Shown here piece after piece: positions 45,767 through 57,627 of a stretch of 64,000 nucleotides of DNA. Below the pieces are notes generated by a model that was not told the origin of the DNA, made no database searches, and saw nothing but the letters and a program-made list of their open reading frames with translations. Origin of the DNA: Endomychus coccineus (lineage: Eukaryota; Arthropoda; Insecta; Coleoptera; Endomychidae); assembly GCA_958510875.1 (NCBI GenBank), contig OY294067.1, positions 251,301,736 through 251,365,735 of the forward strand. Reading direction: 5' to 3'. The position numbers and the translations under genes were made by a program. Position 1 is the first letter of the stretch. Each line of letters begins with the position of its first letter.

Positions 45767-46563
45767 CACTATGTCTCACTAAGTTGGAACCATATGGAAA
45801 ACTTTTTTATTATTAATTTTAGGAAAAAAGTTATCCTTCATGAAAAGTTCTGCATGTTCTAAAATTTAAAATACAATCATCAGATATTACATTTTTCCAA
45901 TCGTATACGGGGTTTTTCAAATAATATGAATTTAGTATGAAAGGTACCTTTATATTCGACAATATCGACAATTGTTATGAAGAAAATTTGATCAGAACGG
46001 AAAACTGCGTACAAATATGGAACTACATCCATGTACATCGAAAAATTAAGTTTTGTTATTTTTTTTTAGTAATCTTTTTATAATAAATGAACATTTATCT
46101 CTTGTGATTATGAAACACATGTTAGCTAATACTAGAAATAAATAGACATTTATTTTCCACTCATTCCACTAATGCCTCGACATATCCACTCTATCGTTCA
46201 ATATATAAATCATTTGTATGTCAGTGCATCCTTAATTACATGTAACTACAATTAAATTTGCATTGATATTGTAGACAAAAAACGAAAAATGTTTTTTTTA
46301 ATGTGAATGGATGTTATTACGTATTTGAACGTTTCAGTTCTGATCAACCTTTCTTTATAACAATTTTCGATATTGTCAAATATAAAGGTACTTTACTTTT
46401 GAGTAAAATTTTGGGAAACCGCGTATACCACTGAAAAAAATGTGATATCTGATGATTGTATTTCAGATTCTAGAACATGCAGAACTTTTTATAAAGAATA
46501 AGTTTTTTCCTAAAATCAATAATAAAAAGTTTTCCATAGGGGTCAACTTAGTGAGACATACTG
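45767..46563. mobile_element. TA-flanked element with ~230-bp TIRs
   Basis: The ends read CACTATGTCTCACTAAGTTG (left) and, reversed, CAGTATGTCTCACTAAGTTG (right), each next to a TA dinucleotide (45765-45766, 46564-46565). The arms run inward about 230 bp and share GGAAAACTTTTTATTATT, TCTGCATGTTCTA, CATCAGATAT and TATTTGACAATATCGA-like phrases. The centre is AT-rich and non-coding. It is a Tc1/mariner-type non-autonomous element sitting between the inverted and direct copies of the 270-bp repeat. Confidence 0.75.
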
Positions 46564-46800
46564 TATAATATTTCTAATAATTAATTCAAAAAGTTGAAGT
46601 AAACTCATCTGTTGTAGATTGATTCTTAAAAAAACAAACCTATTCATTAAAATTTTCAACATTTTTGCCATTAAAATCAAAAATATTTCACTATTATTTT
46701 TTTCGCACTCGAAAAACTCAATCAAGTTTGATTACAGTGCAAAAGGTATTTTTTGAATTCTTTGTTGTCGACATTACAAATCTGTTCATAATATGCATCG

Positions 46801-47310
46801 TCGATTGATTCCGACTCCACAATCGTGATCAGCGCACCAAAAAAAAACACGAGAGACGAATTTGGTTGCATTCCAGAGCATATTAATAAACAATGCCTGT
46901 AGACGACCCAGATTATCAGGTATGCTGACCACCAGGTGACAATTAAGGGTCATGGTCACAACCGGCAACCTCAAAAGAACCTCCCTCACAAGTTTCATTC
47001 CATTCTGATAATTTCACGACTCCCCTGGAGACCACATTCGTACCAGTATGAACTGAGTTCCAGGTGCGTCGTAGATTAAATCTGACACTCAAATCGTTAT
47101 CATCGACCTCAAAAATCCTCGAGAGAGGATTTTGGTTGGGTTTCTGAACATATTAAAAAACAGTACCCGGATATGATTTAGGTAATCAGTGTATCCTGAC
47201 CAGCAAGTGATTGATGAGCATCACGGTCATGACCGGTAACCTCAAGAGAACCTCCCCAACAAGTTTCACTCCATTGCAGAAGATATTTTCATGCATTTCC
47301 TGGAGACGGC
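46801..47310 (+). repeat. 270-bp repeat family, two tandem copies
   Basis: Copy one (about 46801-47050) and copy two (about 47078-47310) share in order CGAGAGA-GA-TTTGGTTG, ACATATTAA-AAACA, TGACCA-CA-GTGA, GGTCATG, ACCGG-AACCTCAA-AGAACCTCCC and AAGTTTCA-TCCATT. The shared CGAGAGA anchors are at 46850 and 47120, a 270-bp period. An open frame at 46786-46998 (-) is not kept in the other copy. Confidence 0.7.
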
Positions 47311-47585
47311 GTGTCCTACACCGGCTATATTTGGCCACTTTTCTTCACATTGAATTTTAGCTCATGAAAGTGGATTCAAAATGATGCATTTTCTTTTGTA
47401 GAAAGGCCTAAAAGGCATGTAAACAAAAAACAAACATTTCGTTTGAACAACTTCTAGAATCGATTGAAAAAGCGTCAAAATCGGTTCAGCCGCTTTTTTA
47501 GTCGTCCTTTTCGACTTTATTCCCTCGACTATTTAGTTTGTTTTCAAACTCTGCAATTGACATCGTGGCGGCGAAGCCGACGCTA

Positions 47586-47645
47586 CCTACTGGTGTTCCT
47601 ACTGGTCTCCCTACTGGTGTTCCTACGGGCAATCCCACGGGTAGC
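47586..47645 (+). repeat. 12-bp minisatellite encoding Pro-Thr-Gly-x
   Basis: Five diverged copies of a 12-bp unit (CCTACTGGTGTT type). In the frame starting at 47586 they read PTGV, PTGL, PTGV, PTGN, PTGS. That frame is closed shortly on both sides. The upstream 100 bp (GACATCGTGGCGGCGAAGCC) is G/C-richer than the surroundings. It may be a fragment of a repeat-containing gene or a plain minisatellite. Confidence 0.55.
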
Positions 47646-48530
47646 TGCTAGTTAGTAGTATAAATGTTTTGTTTATGCTTGTCGTTGTACGTTCTTACAG
47701 TGCACAACGAGGTGAGTCAGAACCTTTCTAGACCCCTATCTGTAAGTTTGATTTACGAAATATGCAGAACTAGACGAATTTCCATTTTCAAGCGTTGTTT
47801 TCGATAGAACATGGCAAGAGGACATTCCAACGATCCAGTAATGGTCGACCGACACTGATTGCGAACGCTGCTGTTCCTGGTTGTTGATTGTAATGTTCGG
47901 TTCTCCCCAAGGGTTTGCATTATTTTACTGCCGTTGTTCATGTTACACCCGTATTTGCTTGTTGTCTGAGCTTTGTTATTTGTCTTTGTTGGCGTACATA
48001 TAACGGCATTTGCAGAATGCGCAGCATTTCTAAGGTTTTATTATGTATGTAACCTTATTAAATTCATATATAAGCTCTCTCGTCTTGGGTTTCTAGCGGG
48101 AAGCCCTTTGAAACTATTCAGAACTATTTTCAAACAATATTAATATATATATTAAGAACGTCCTCAATAAATTTACACATGATAATCAATATTCCATTTA
48201 TGAGAAGTTAACTTGAAAGCGGATCCAATTCCCTGATAGATTGAATTACAAGATGAAACAACACATATAAGTTTACTGGTTCGACAATCAATATCATCAC
48301 AAAATGCATGTTATGATTCAATTGGTAAATAACTAACCATTGTGAAAAGTATAATGACCAGATGCCAGAAGCAACATACACAATATTTATAAATTTTAAT
48401 TTCTATAACTGATATTTCAAGTAGGTAGTCCTTGAATGTTTATTCATTCACATCATCGAGCCAAGCTGGTTTTGAAGTGATATTTAAGCCTCTTCTACAT
48501 GGCTTTTTTCTCTTTTAAGTCTTATTATGA
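47646..48530. other. No recognisable gene
   Basis: AT-rich spacer; a TATAAA at 47658 has no gene to serve. Nothing else recognised. Confidence 0.4.
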
Positions 48531-48710
48531 CTTCCCTCACTGTATGTAGTATAGGAGAAGTAATGTATTTCTCGAATTTTCGCGGAAAAATATCCGTTTT
48601 GAGCCTCCTGAATTTATTCTAGGCTGTTTTTGAGATGATGTTTGTGTGCGCATGTGTGTAAACCACTTTGGTGACGATTGCGCCGTTCCTATTGGTCAAC
48701 AGTGGCGGAT
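48531..48710. repeat. Partial copy of the ACTTCCCTCACT family
   Basis: It starts ACTTCCCTCACTGTATGTAGT and contains ATCCGTTTTGAGCC, TTTGTGTG-GCATGTGTG and GACGATTGCGCC in the same order as 17263-17475. Its inner end abuts the hAT/ZMYM1-like fragment at about 48710, interrupting that reading frame. Confidence 0.65.
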
Positions 48711-48711
48711 C

Positions 48712-49128
48712 AGGAGCTATGAAAGAGGGTGGATACAGGAAAAAATCTCTAATTTGGTTTAAAATAGTGTCACATACTTCCTTTGCTCTGTTATCCCCAG
48801 CTGTCCTAGCAGGTTCTTCATTATTGCGTTCTTGCTTATTGCCATTGTCAGTAGAATTTCTAATACGAATAATCTGCTGTTGGAATTGTTCAATTGCCTT
48901 TTGCAGTTGAGCACTGTCAATCCCACGCATTTGAGTCTAATTAAATAATATTTCAACATGTGGCATGATGAAATGAAATATTTTCAACCAATAGAGAGAT
49001 TCCGGGCAATTCAAATGTTTCAGTAAACCACTTGCTTCACTAATAGGTACTGAATCCATCCCATATTCGTCAATAATTTTGTCTAAACATTCTTTGAAAG
49101 AATCCTGTTGTTCAAATAATGTGTTCAC
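48712..49128 (-). pseudogene. hAT/ZMYM1-like transposon protein fragment
   Basis: The minus-strand frame reads DKIIDEYGMDSVPISEASGL, then SLYWLKIFHFIMPHVEILFN. A TAG stop (48937-48939) follows, and after one more codon pair the same frame continues GIDSAQLQKAIEQFQQQIIRI and RAKEVCDTILNQIRDF. The order W-L-x-x-F-H-x-I-M-PHV-x-I-LFN-x-LQ is characteristic of hAT-derived ZMYM1-like proteins. The stop is in frame and explained by one base change (CAG to TAG). Coding similarity ends at about 48712 where the ACTTCCCTCACT-family repeat begins. The rest of the transposase is absent; a later part of the same protein type is at 35309-35710. Confidence 0.65.
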
Positions 49129-49304
49129 AGTTCACATTTTAGAAACTCTACAAAAATGCTGAATTTGTAAGCTTAAATAGCGACATTCGTTCTCATAATT
49201 ACCAGAAACAATGATGATATTCATATTAGAAATAGTATAGTTCTAGATTTCAATCAGCTTTATCGAACAACTTGGTAGTTATCTATTATCATTTCATTCC
49301 TTAT

Positions 49305-49440
49305 ACGTATGATAAGAGAAGTATCTTAATTGGGCTAAAACTATTTTTGACAAGATGTCTGTGTGTGCATATGTGCTGTGACGATTGCGCCTTCCTATTG
49401 TTCGTTCGTTTTCAGAGAAACCATAGTATTATTGAATCCT
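49305..49440. repeat. Partial copy of the ACTTCCCTCACT family (interior)
   Basis: GTATGATAAGAGAAGT, TTTTTGACAAGATGTCTGTGTG and GACGATTGCGCCTTCC follow the internal order of the copies at 17263 and 48531, but the ACTTCCCTCACT head is missing. Together with the 48531 copy it brackets the hAT fragment. Confidence 0.5.
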
Positions 49441-49639
49441 CATGACAAGAGGTCAAGAGGGGTTCTGGTTATAAATATATACTAGGCGTACCCCGGCCGA
49501 CTCGGCCAACTAACCGTCTCACTGACAGTTACGGCGACGGGCTACCACTCGCCTGCATCTCATTGTGTTGATAGTTCGCGCTTTTGCCTCATTTTCAGTG
49601 GCTCATCGTAGCCAAAGAAATGGAAAACATCGGAAACAG

Positions 49640-50760
49640 TAATGATTCCCAAACCGAATATACAAAGGAATAATCCATCAAGCTATAGACCGATAAGTTC
49701 ACTATCAAACGTGAGTAAAATATTCTAGATAACTATACTCACCAGGTTGAACTAGCTAATAGGAAACCAAAATATAATCCCGGATGAACAACATGGGTTT
49801 CGCAAAGAGCCTAGCTCGACGCACCAACTAGCTAGAATATAGTTGGGAAGGGCACAACCAGAAAATGCCTACCGGTGCAGTGTTCCTAGATATAGCCAAA
49901 GCCTTCGACAAGATATGGCACGCTGGAATGATACACATGTACAGATACAACCTACCAAGCTCATAAATACGTAGATTTTAAATTAGGACAAGCCAAGGCA
50001 GGTGCACCGCAAGCTTCCATCCTCGGACCGGTACTCTTGTATATCGCAGATATACCTAAGGCAATAGAAGTAGACTTGGCGCAGTATATAGACAACATAG
50101 GCGCCTTATGCCAACACCCCCAAATAAATGCCTACAAGCAACGCTTCAATAATACAACACCGACCTCGTAGTAGTTCAATGAATGGCTAATAGAAGTGAA
50201 CGCCACAAAAAGCGAAGCTTTGACATGAACAAGAAAAAGATACCTTGTGTGAAAGAAGTGAAATACTTGGAAGTAACGCTAAACAGGAAACTAACTTTCA
50301 TTCCCCACCTAAGGAACATAAAGAAAAAGGTAAACCAGATAGGGGGCACCTATATCCGCTACTCAACAGGAGAAGCAAACTAAGTACCAAAAGTAAATTA
50401 AGGATGTATACTTGTGTTATAAGACCGCCAATAACATACGCCGCCGAAATATGGTTACAACCATCCCCCGCCCAACTAAATAGCAAATGATACAGAATAA
50501 ATTAATCAGATCCTGTCTAGATGCACCATTTTACGTAACAAACTACCTGCTCCATAGAGATAGAGGAATACCTAAAATTAAGGAAATATTTCGTAAACAG
50601 CGAAAAACACGTATCAAAAGATGAAAACGCATAGAAACCCCACAATCAGAGGCGCAGCGGCAATTGACCCGTTGATGGAGCCAAAGTACCTACAAGAAGC
50701 CAAGAACGGCCCTTGTACTTAAGCCGAAAATGGGCAATAAAGAAGAAATAAACCACAACA
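49640..50760 (+). pseudogene. Heavily decayed LINE (Jockey-like) reverse transcriptase
   Basis: Shifting plus-strand frames show VIMIPKPNIQRNNPSSYRPI (the K-P-x-K...YRPIS block), SSLSNVSKIF, IIPDEQHGFRKEPSSTHQL, AVFLDIAKAFDKIWH (first catalytic Asp), then a decayed palm. The thumb follows: KKVKYLEVTLNRKLTFIPHL-like and TCVIRPPITYAAEIW. Many stops separate the blocks, and the FADD motif is not recognisable. A G/C-rich stretch at 49485-49560 lies upstream and could be part of the element. No poly-A tail or target duplication is seen. It is the most decayed of the LINE copies here. Confidence 0.7.
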
Positions 50761-52670
50761 ATAAGCAAAAGAGCTTTTGATAAACGAGCACGGCTCGAAT
50801 TCGCTAAAACAAATGTAAGATGTTAAGTAGCCAAATGGCATAACTTTTTTGAATTGTTTTTTGACACATCTAGAGTCGAAAGATACTTGAAACACTACCC
50901 ATCCTATCGAACCACTCCCTAACGCTATTAATGTATAAGATCATACTCATACATCAAACCCGCAGAAGTGTCCGAAAGTTTTATACTAAGATTTGAATGT
51001 CGAATCGAAGTGTGACGTCACATAATTACACTGGATTAATTACTCTGGGGCATCATGAAAGAAAGGTGGATTATGTCAATGATCTTAACAGTTCACCAGA
51101 CAGCGAAATATAGTAATACGTCAATAGGTATAAAATATAGAGTTGTAGAACACGTATGACTTATGATGAACATCTCGATTTAATAATAGATTACCTTAAC
51201 CGGTTTAAAAGTCCTATAAATCAGGAGTACTCTTCATCACAATATATAAAGCGAGACAATTCCGCAAAATATTCGTGATTTGTAATCTAAAATTGAACGG
51301 GACAACAAGATTAGTTTAAAGCTTCAGCCAGTTTTAAAACGAGAATGCTTGATTTGAATTCGAGATCTATATGCCGAACGTTGCTTCATACCGCTAGACA
51401 AACTGAGTCCGGTAACAGCATTAACCGGAATGTGGTTCAAAGAATAGCAATCGCAATGTGACAGAGTAATCAACCAAGGGTTACTAGATTATCCTACACG
51501 GACGGTAATGTTGTTTACCATCTACGGCAATGTCAAATAACAACGTTACACATGAACCAGTGAATTGACTATCCCTTATACAACGAAAACTAAATATTAA
51601 TGCAAATAGTATACACGTAAATCATAATTCGAACATCTGCTATTAGGTTTTATGAGCTGTATTTAGACATTACTTTATATCATGCAGTACATCCTAGTTT
51701 GCTTCGAATGGAAATGCATTTTGCCCGAAAACTCATTACAAAATTATATGGTACTTCATGCTCATATTCGCATCCAATGCAATAACTGGTGCATTATAGC
51801 TTGCAGAACAGCAAGCAAACTACTTTATTAAATTTTAACGTAGCCGGGAGAAGATGGGAATATATTTACAATGCCCGCGATAATATACCTTCTTAGTTCT
51901 TTCTCTTTGTAACAACTATGTACTCGTATACTATATAATGCACTTAAATTCTACTTACTGTAAATTTGTTCCCTTCTTAATGCTATACATGTGCTTCCAG
52001 TGACTACTTGCCTAGATGAATCTATTGTCTCATGTTTATGTTCTCGCTCAAATTATGGAAGTATATGATGGAACAAAGCATGCAAGTACAGTAAAAGTTC
52101 TGATTCTAGACTGTTGGTGTTTACTATGTGTAAACTCATTCCAATTGAACAGAAAAGTAAATGGGAATAACTCAAGAAAATCAAAGGATGTATGATATGC
52201 ACTTTGAATAAACTATACAGGTGTCAATTTCAAGCTGTTAGATTGTATTAAAATGTTCACTATAAAATTAGATTAATCTCCAAACAATTCAGTACTAGGA
52301 CGCCATAAATTTGAATTTTACTTTAATACATTTATCTTACACCTAGAAGAGACCTATCTCTGTATGTACATTTCCAAAAAAATACCCATTATAACTTTCA
52401 AATCCTATATGTTAATAGGCAGGGAGTTTCCTCTCAATCCAATAACATCAACTGAACACAAGGAAACATAATGTATTATCTGAAAGCAGTAACTCAAGAC
52501 AGTAGATTATTTGTAAGTCTATTTTTGAATGTGCAATGAAACAATAAACGTTTCGGAAGAGGCGTATAACGCCAAAAAAAGACCAAAGTTTATCGAATGC
52601 CCGAATGGCTCACGTTCATTATGGACTTTCGCAATTGGAAATTGGCAGACATTTCACTTTCAACTCATTC
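50761..52670. other. No recognisable gene
   Basis: About 1.9 kb between the two LINE relics, without a supported feature. Confidence 0.45.
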
Positions 52671-52675
52671 CCTCC

Positions 52676-54290
52676 CCTAACCTAAGATGATGGCATACTG
52701 GGTGAGCCAACATTTTTGCTGGAATGTTTGCGGCAAATTCCACTTTGCATCCACAAAGGAAACACCCTCCTAATATTGCTGCCATCGATAGCCATTTCCC
52801 TGAAATTGTCTTTCGTCAGCCCACAATTAGGCACATTTTGCTTGACCTTAATACCAGAAAGTCTATGGGGCCAGACGAAATTCCACCTGTCGTTCACAAG
52901 GAATGTGCCACTTGTGTGCTCTCAGCTGGAAGACAGCTAGAGTGCAACCAATTCCAAATGAAGGAAAGAAGACCCTCCGTAAATAGTTATAGACCTATTG
53001 CACTATTATCTGTGATCTCTAAAGTGATGGAGAAAGCAATGAACATCGAGCTCATCAAATACCTAGAGAGCTAAAACATCGTGAATTACCGGCAATATGA
53101 CTTTCGTCGGCAGAGATCAACAGGAGACCTGCTTGCCTACATAACACATGGCAGAAATCTATTGAAAAACGTGGGGAATGTCTAGCTGTATCATTGGATA
53201 TCTCCAAAGCATTTGACCGAATCTGGCACCAAAGCCTTCATAGGAAGCATCCGTCATTTTGTTTGCCGCCTCAACTTTGTCACTTACTATCGAGTTTTTT
53301 TCCAGATAGATCACTCCATGGGGTGGTTGACGGAATGTCCTCTGATGTAATCAACGCTGCTGTTCCACAGGGATCTGTGGTCTTGGCACCAACTTTGTTT
53401 CTGATCCATATCAACGATCTGCTAGAAGGGACCAGCTGTCCGTTAACCGCTTTACAGATGATGGTACCGCTTCATACCGCTTTCTCATCGAGAGCCCCTA
53501 TACCATCCAATGAAACCAGAGGAGCAAGACAGGGACATATGTACGCAATTAATGGAGATCTGGCAAACATTTTGAAATGGGGATCTGATAATCTAGTAGA
53601 GTTGAATGCAACCAAACCTCAAGCTTGCGTCTTCTCCAGGAAGACGGATCCCACAGTTCCTAATATGATGATGTCAGATACAACTATTCCTATGAAGTCT
53701 TTCATAACAATACTTGGATTCACCACCAACAGCACCCTCTCATGGGACGATCATGTGAGGTCCATTGCGAAAACCGCTTCACAAAAAACTTGGTTTTGTA
53801 TTTCGTGCCAAGAGCTATTTTACATCTCAGCAGCTCCTCATAATCTACAAAACTCACAGATTCGACCTGTCTTGGAGTACTGTTCACATGTTTGTGGTTC
53901 GGCTCCCGAACATACGCTGAAACTCTCGGATTCTATCCAGGAGAGAGCTATTCGTTTGATCGATGTCACACTTACGAGTTCATTGACCTCCCTAGAAGAT
54001 AGAACATCGTAGAAAAGTGGGAGATCTCTCCCTTTTCTATAAATATTCCCATGGTCGCTGTTCATCAGAAATCTCGTCTGTTGCTCCACCACGAGATATT
54101 CCAGATAGAAGGACTAGACGACCTCAAACTAGTCACCCCTTCACTGTCGAGCTCGAGACCTGTCGAACTTCTTCCTACCAGACTTCATTTTCTTATCTGA
54201 CAGCGGGGTTGTGGAACTCTTTACCTGGCGAGGTCCTACTCTATGCTGACACGATCATTTCATAGGTTTCCATCTCGTGTATTCAAAGTG
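52676..54290 (+). pseudogene. LINE (Jockey-like) reverse transcriptase relic
   Basis: From 52724 the frame reads VFRQPTIRHILLDLNTRKS with GPDEIPP (RT motif 0), then NSYRPIALLSVISKVMEKAM and a stop (53072-53074). Broken sequence restores YDFRRQRSTGDLLAYI. The frame at 53194 starts DISKAFDRIWHQSL (first catalytic Asp), continues AAVPQGSVVLAPTLF and HINDL, and then slips: the FADD-type catalytic pair is visible only out of frame, as RFTDDGTA (about 53449-53475). Thumb motifs ILGFTTNSTLSWDDHV and IRPVLEYCSHVCGSAP follow. A C-terminal part in another frame (54017-54265) contains TAGLWNSLPGEVL. A T run at 54295 ends the similarity. It is 5' truncated and inactive. Confidence 0.8.
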
Positions 54291-54304
54291 TAAATTTTTT
54301 TTTT

Positions 54305-54765
54305 TAAATTAGCTAAACACACAGGAGAACATAATATATCACACATATCCGGGCGGCAATTTTAAGTTAGTAGGTTATCTATAAGTTTAGTTTAAGTTGA
54401 ATTAACATTAACAGAACCTATAAGAGGAGATAATAAATTTCTAAACGGCAATTCTAGGTTAGTAGGCTATTAGTATGTTTATTCTTCTGTGCAATAACAT
54501 TGAATGAACACACAAGAGAACATACATCATTTCCAAGCGGAAATTATAGTTTAGTAGATTATTTGTAAGTTAATTTTAAGTTGAAATAACGTTAACATAA
54601 GAGAGCATATAATATCTTCAAGCGGCAATCCTAGGTTAGTAGGTTATTTGTAAGTTGTACTCAGCTGCAATAACATTGACAGAATACATGGGAGAAAATA
54701 ATGAATTAACTCCAGGCGGCAATTCTAAGTTGGGTTATTTGTAAGTTTATTTTTCGGTGCAATAA
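54305..54765. repeat. Satellite, ~110-bp unit, four to five copies
   Basis: Each unit contains AATAACATT-A-TGAACA, AGAGAACATAATA, AAGCGGCAATTCTAGGTTAG, TAGGTTATTTGTAAGTT and a T-rich link. Copies occur at about 54310, 54410, 54500, 54595 and 54680. They differ at many positions. A further unit, in the same orientation, is at 55365-55485 beyond an unrelated segment. Confidence 0.7.
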
Positions 54766-55364
54766 TGTAGGATACATAAAATAACTCAGTGAATTTAACT
54801 CAGTTTAATGAATTGATATTATTAACACTTTGAATATAACGAACCAAAAGATATAGATATTTAGGTCTAGGTAATCGCACTAATAACTAATAATCTCGAT
54901 AAAAACAGAGTCTAATGTTTGCAGTGGGAAGACCGTCTTCTCTCACGTCTGCCGTCTTCGTCGTTTCTTTTTTCACTGTCTTTAGCACAAGCATCACCAC
55001 CCTTCCTTCTCTGATGGTATCTGCTCCTTCGTGTACCCCAATGGAGGCACAGAGATGAAGAATAGAGTAACAGAGACCTATATACCCAATGTAAATTCAA
55101 CGGCTTCCGTTTATTTTTTGTGTGATAAGGTATTACACATGCATCAAATATTATTGAATAGTTATGTTAAATTTGAACACAATTATTGTAGTCAAAATAG
55201 TTTAAGTAATTTAGATTTATATCAAGACCAAATAATTTAAAAAAATTGAACGGAGTCAAAACCGCACAAAAATAAACGGGAGCCACGCTTTAGAATTCTC
55301 TGGTCCTCTATTCTTCATCTCTATGGATGGACGTATGTTGCCAGATCGGGCAATTCTCACAATA
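54766..55364. other. Segment inserted in the ~110-bp satellite
   Basis: This stretch lacks the satellite unit. Part of it (55046-55325) is bounded by the inverted phrases AGAGATGAAGAATAGAG and CTCTATTCTTCATCTCT, suggesting a small TIR element inserted in the array. No transposase or other gene is seen. Confidence 0.4.
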
Positions 55365-55485
55365 ACATTAACTGAACATAAGTGAACATAAATTATAAAT
55401 TATCTCCAAGCGGTAACTCTAGGTTAGTAGGTTATTTGTAAGTTCAGTTTTCTATTCAATAAGATTACATCATGAGCACATTAGA
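55365..55485. repeat. Further unit of the ~110-bp satellite
   Basis: AATAACATTAACTGAACATAAG, CCAAGCGG-AACTCTAGGTTAG and TAGGTTATTTGTAAGTTCAG match the array at 54305-54765 in order and orientation, showing that the array was once continuous. Confidence 0.65.
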
Positions 55486-57186
55486 GATCATAATATATTA
55501 TAGGGATACATTCAGTATCCCTGTAATCTTACCCTGAAATTAGGAGCTAATTGGCCTATATGTATACTGGGAAAAGTCATTACATTTTAGGTATAAACTT
55601 TGACTTCCTCAAACTATCCTCCTTCAGATAATGGATCAATTCGTATCACTTGAAGTCTTCTTCGTTGTTTTTTGAAAATTTCAATACAAATTTGAGATAA
55701 TTGCAATTACGAATCTAAAACTTTTGAAAAGTTTAATTTTCGATTTCAAGAGTGTATTAAATGTTGGCATATAAGTTAATAATGTGATGAAATATAAGAA
55801 AAAATTAATTGTATGAAGTTTCCGTGCAACAAAGACAACAGTTAAAAGATGTTCGCATTTGGACATAATAATTAGCTTTTATCGGTTATCAATAAAGTTC
55901 AAATCATTCTTACAGTACGAACTAGATGAATTGCATCAATCTAATATAAGATGTAGATTCCTCAGAACACATACAGACAAACAATCTGCCTATCTCTGTC
56001 ATGGTGAAATTCAGTTTCAAGAAGTTTGCAAAAAAAACGATGAGATAGCTGATGTGTTCGTCATTTTGCATATTTGCAACAACCTCACGGATATGGGAAT
56101 ATCAGAATCTCTTTGTTGTTAACGTAAATCCAGATCAAAATGAACAATGATAATAGGTTAAAATTGGTGAATGCCCCGGTAGTCTCGCATGGTTCGAGAT
56201 GAGAACGTTCACGGTGGAAAATATAAAGGATGCATTTAAGCTGTCCGTCAAGCAACAGCTCGAGCTCAAATGATTGGCTGAGTCGCTTCACATGATTGCT
56301 ATTTATTACATTTATCACGAATTCATGCACGCACAGAATTCGTTTTGCGAAAACTGGTTCTAATGTATTTTCTCATGATATAACGCTTCCAATGAAACGT
56401 TCACATTGCTTTGAATTGAAATAATCACTAGGGCTATACGAACTCTCTTTTCCCTGCTGCGGTAATCCGCGAAATAGACTCATGTTATTCGACTAATTTT
56501 TCAAACTACCTTAAATAAATTTTAGTCTATTCAATTAGTCTCATTTTTTAGAATGGAGTTTGCTATCGTATAAAATTTGGACAAGAATTGAAACCTACAA
56601 AAAAAAAAATATTTGATAGAGTAGGTATGAATATGAAGCGTTTTATCCTAATGGAATGCGAAGTTTCAACATACCTATAGCTGTTTTGATACAGTGTCTT
56701 CGGAACCAAAGACAATAAGGGCCTCCTCTCTTCTCACAGTGACTTTTGGAAAAGACTGGAATAGTGGAGTGGGACTAGGGGTTAATAGGGAACGGTGATA
56801 ACAGAGGAGGCAGAGTCTAAGGACGCAACCCTAGAATACCTGAAGGCCTCTAGTGGTCGTGCCTTTAGGAAACACGATTCAGTTGATAATAATAAAAAAA
56901 TGTATAAGCCAATGGATTGGAAACATCAATAGCATATATTACTAATTCTAATTTCTTAAAGTAGTCGATCTTTTACAGATGAAAATTATTTATGAGTATC
57001 ATAATTGAACATAATTAAACGAAAAAGTAATTATTATAACAATATATCGAATTCACGGCAATTGTTTCAATACACTGTATCTTTTTTAAGCGAGTTTTAC
57101 ATACTAGTATGCTTGAGCTATTAGCAGATTGATAAAAAAACTAACTGTGGTTGTTCTCTTATTCAATCAATTCTAATCTTAAAATA
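55486..57186. other. No recognisable gene; one GC-richer patch
   Basis: The patch 56690-56890 (GGGCCTCCTCTCTTCTCAC, GGAGGCAGAGTCTAAGGACG, GGCCTCTAGTGGTCGTGCC) is clearly richer in G/C than its flanks and may be a SINE or LINE piece, but it lacks tRNA boxes. Overlapping opposite-strand frames at 55681-56330 have no recognised family. Confidence 0.35.
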
Positions 57187-57627
57187 AATTATATATAATT
57201 CTCGGGAAATAGGTCACATTAACACTTTGTTTCAAATTTTCGTCTTTACGTACGTTTCGGTCTCACGACCATCATCAAAAAGGGTTTATCAAAACTAATT
57301 ATAGCACAAGCTTCCATATCGCACAAATTTCAATCAAAAAAGCCCACGTCGTCGAAACGAACAGAACCACGAATAATCGAAATTGTATCGTCAATATTAA
57401 ATTATAAAAAATTTTTGTACTTAGCTAGAATCCACTATTCAGTAATATTCTTATAATATACAGGCGCATGTTGGTATAGTCTCATAACAACTGGGATCGA
57501 AGTTTGTTTCGAACCAGATGTAAGATTTATGAGGTTTCAGACCTGTACTGGAATATCACTATTAAGCATTCTTCCTAAAATATATTTTTAACATTTAAAA
57601 GACGCATGTAGGAATTTGCAAGCGATT

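Noticed and set aside
52682..52940. Opposite-strand and alternate-frame ORFs over the LINE relic
   Set aside because: They are shadows of the reverse transcriptase frame at 52724-53074.
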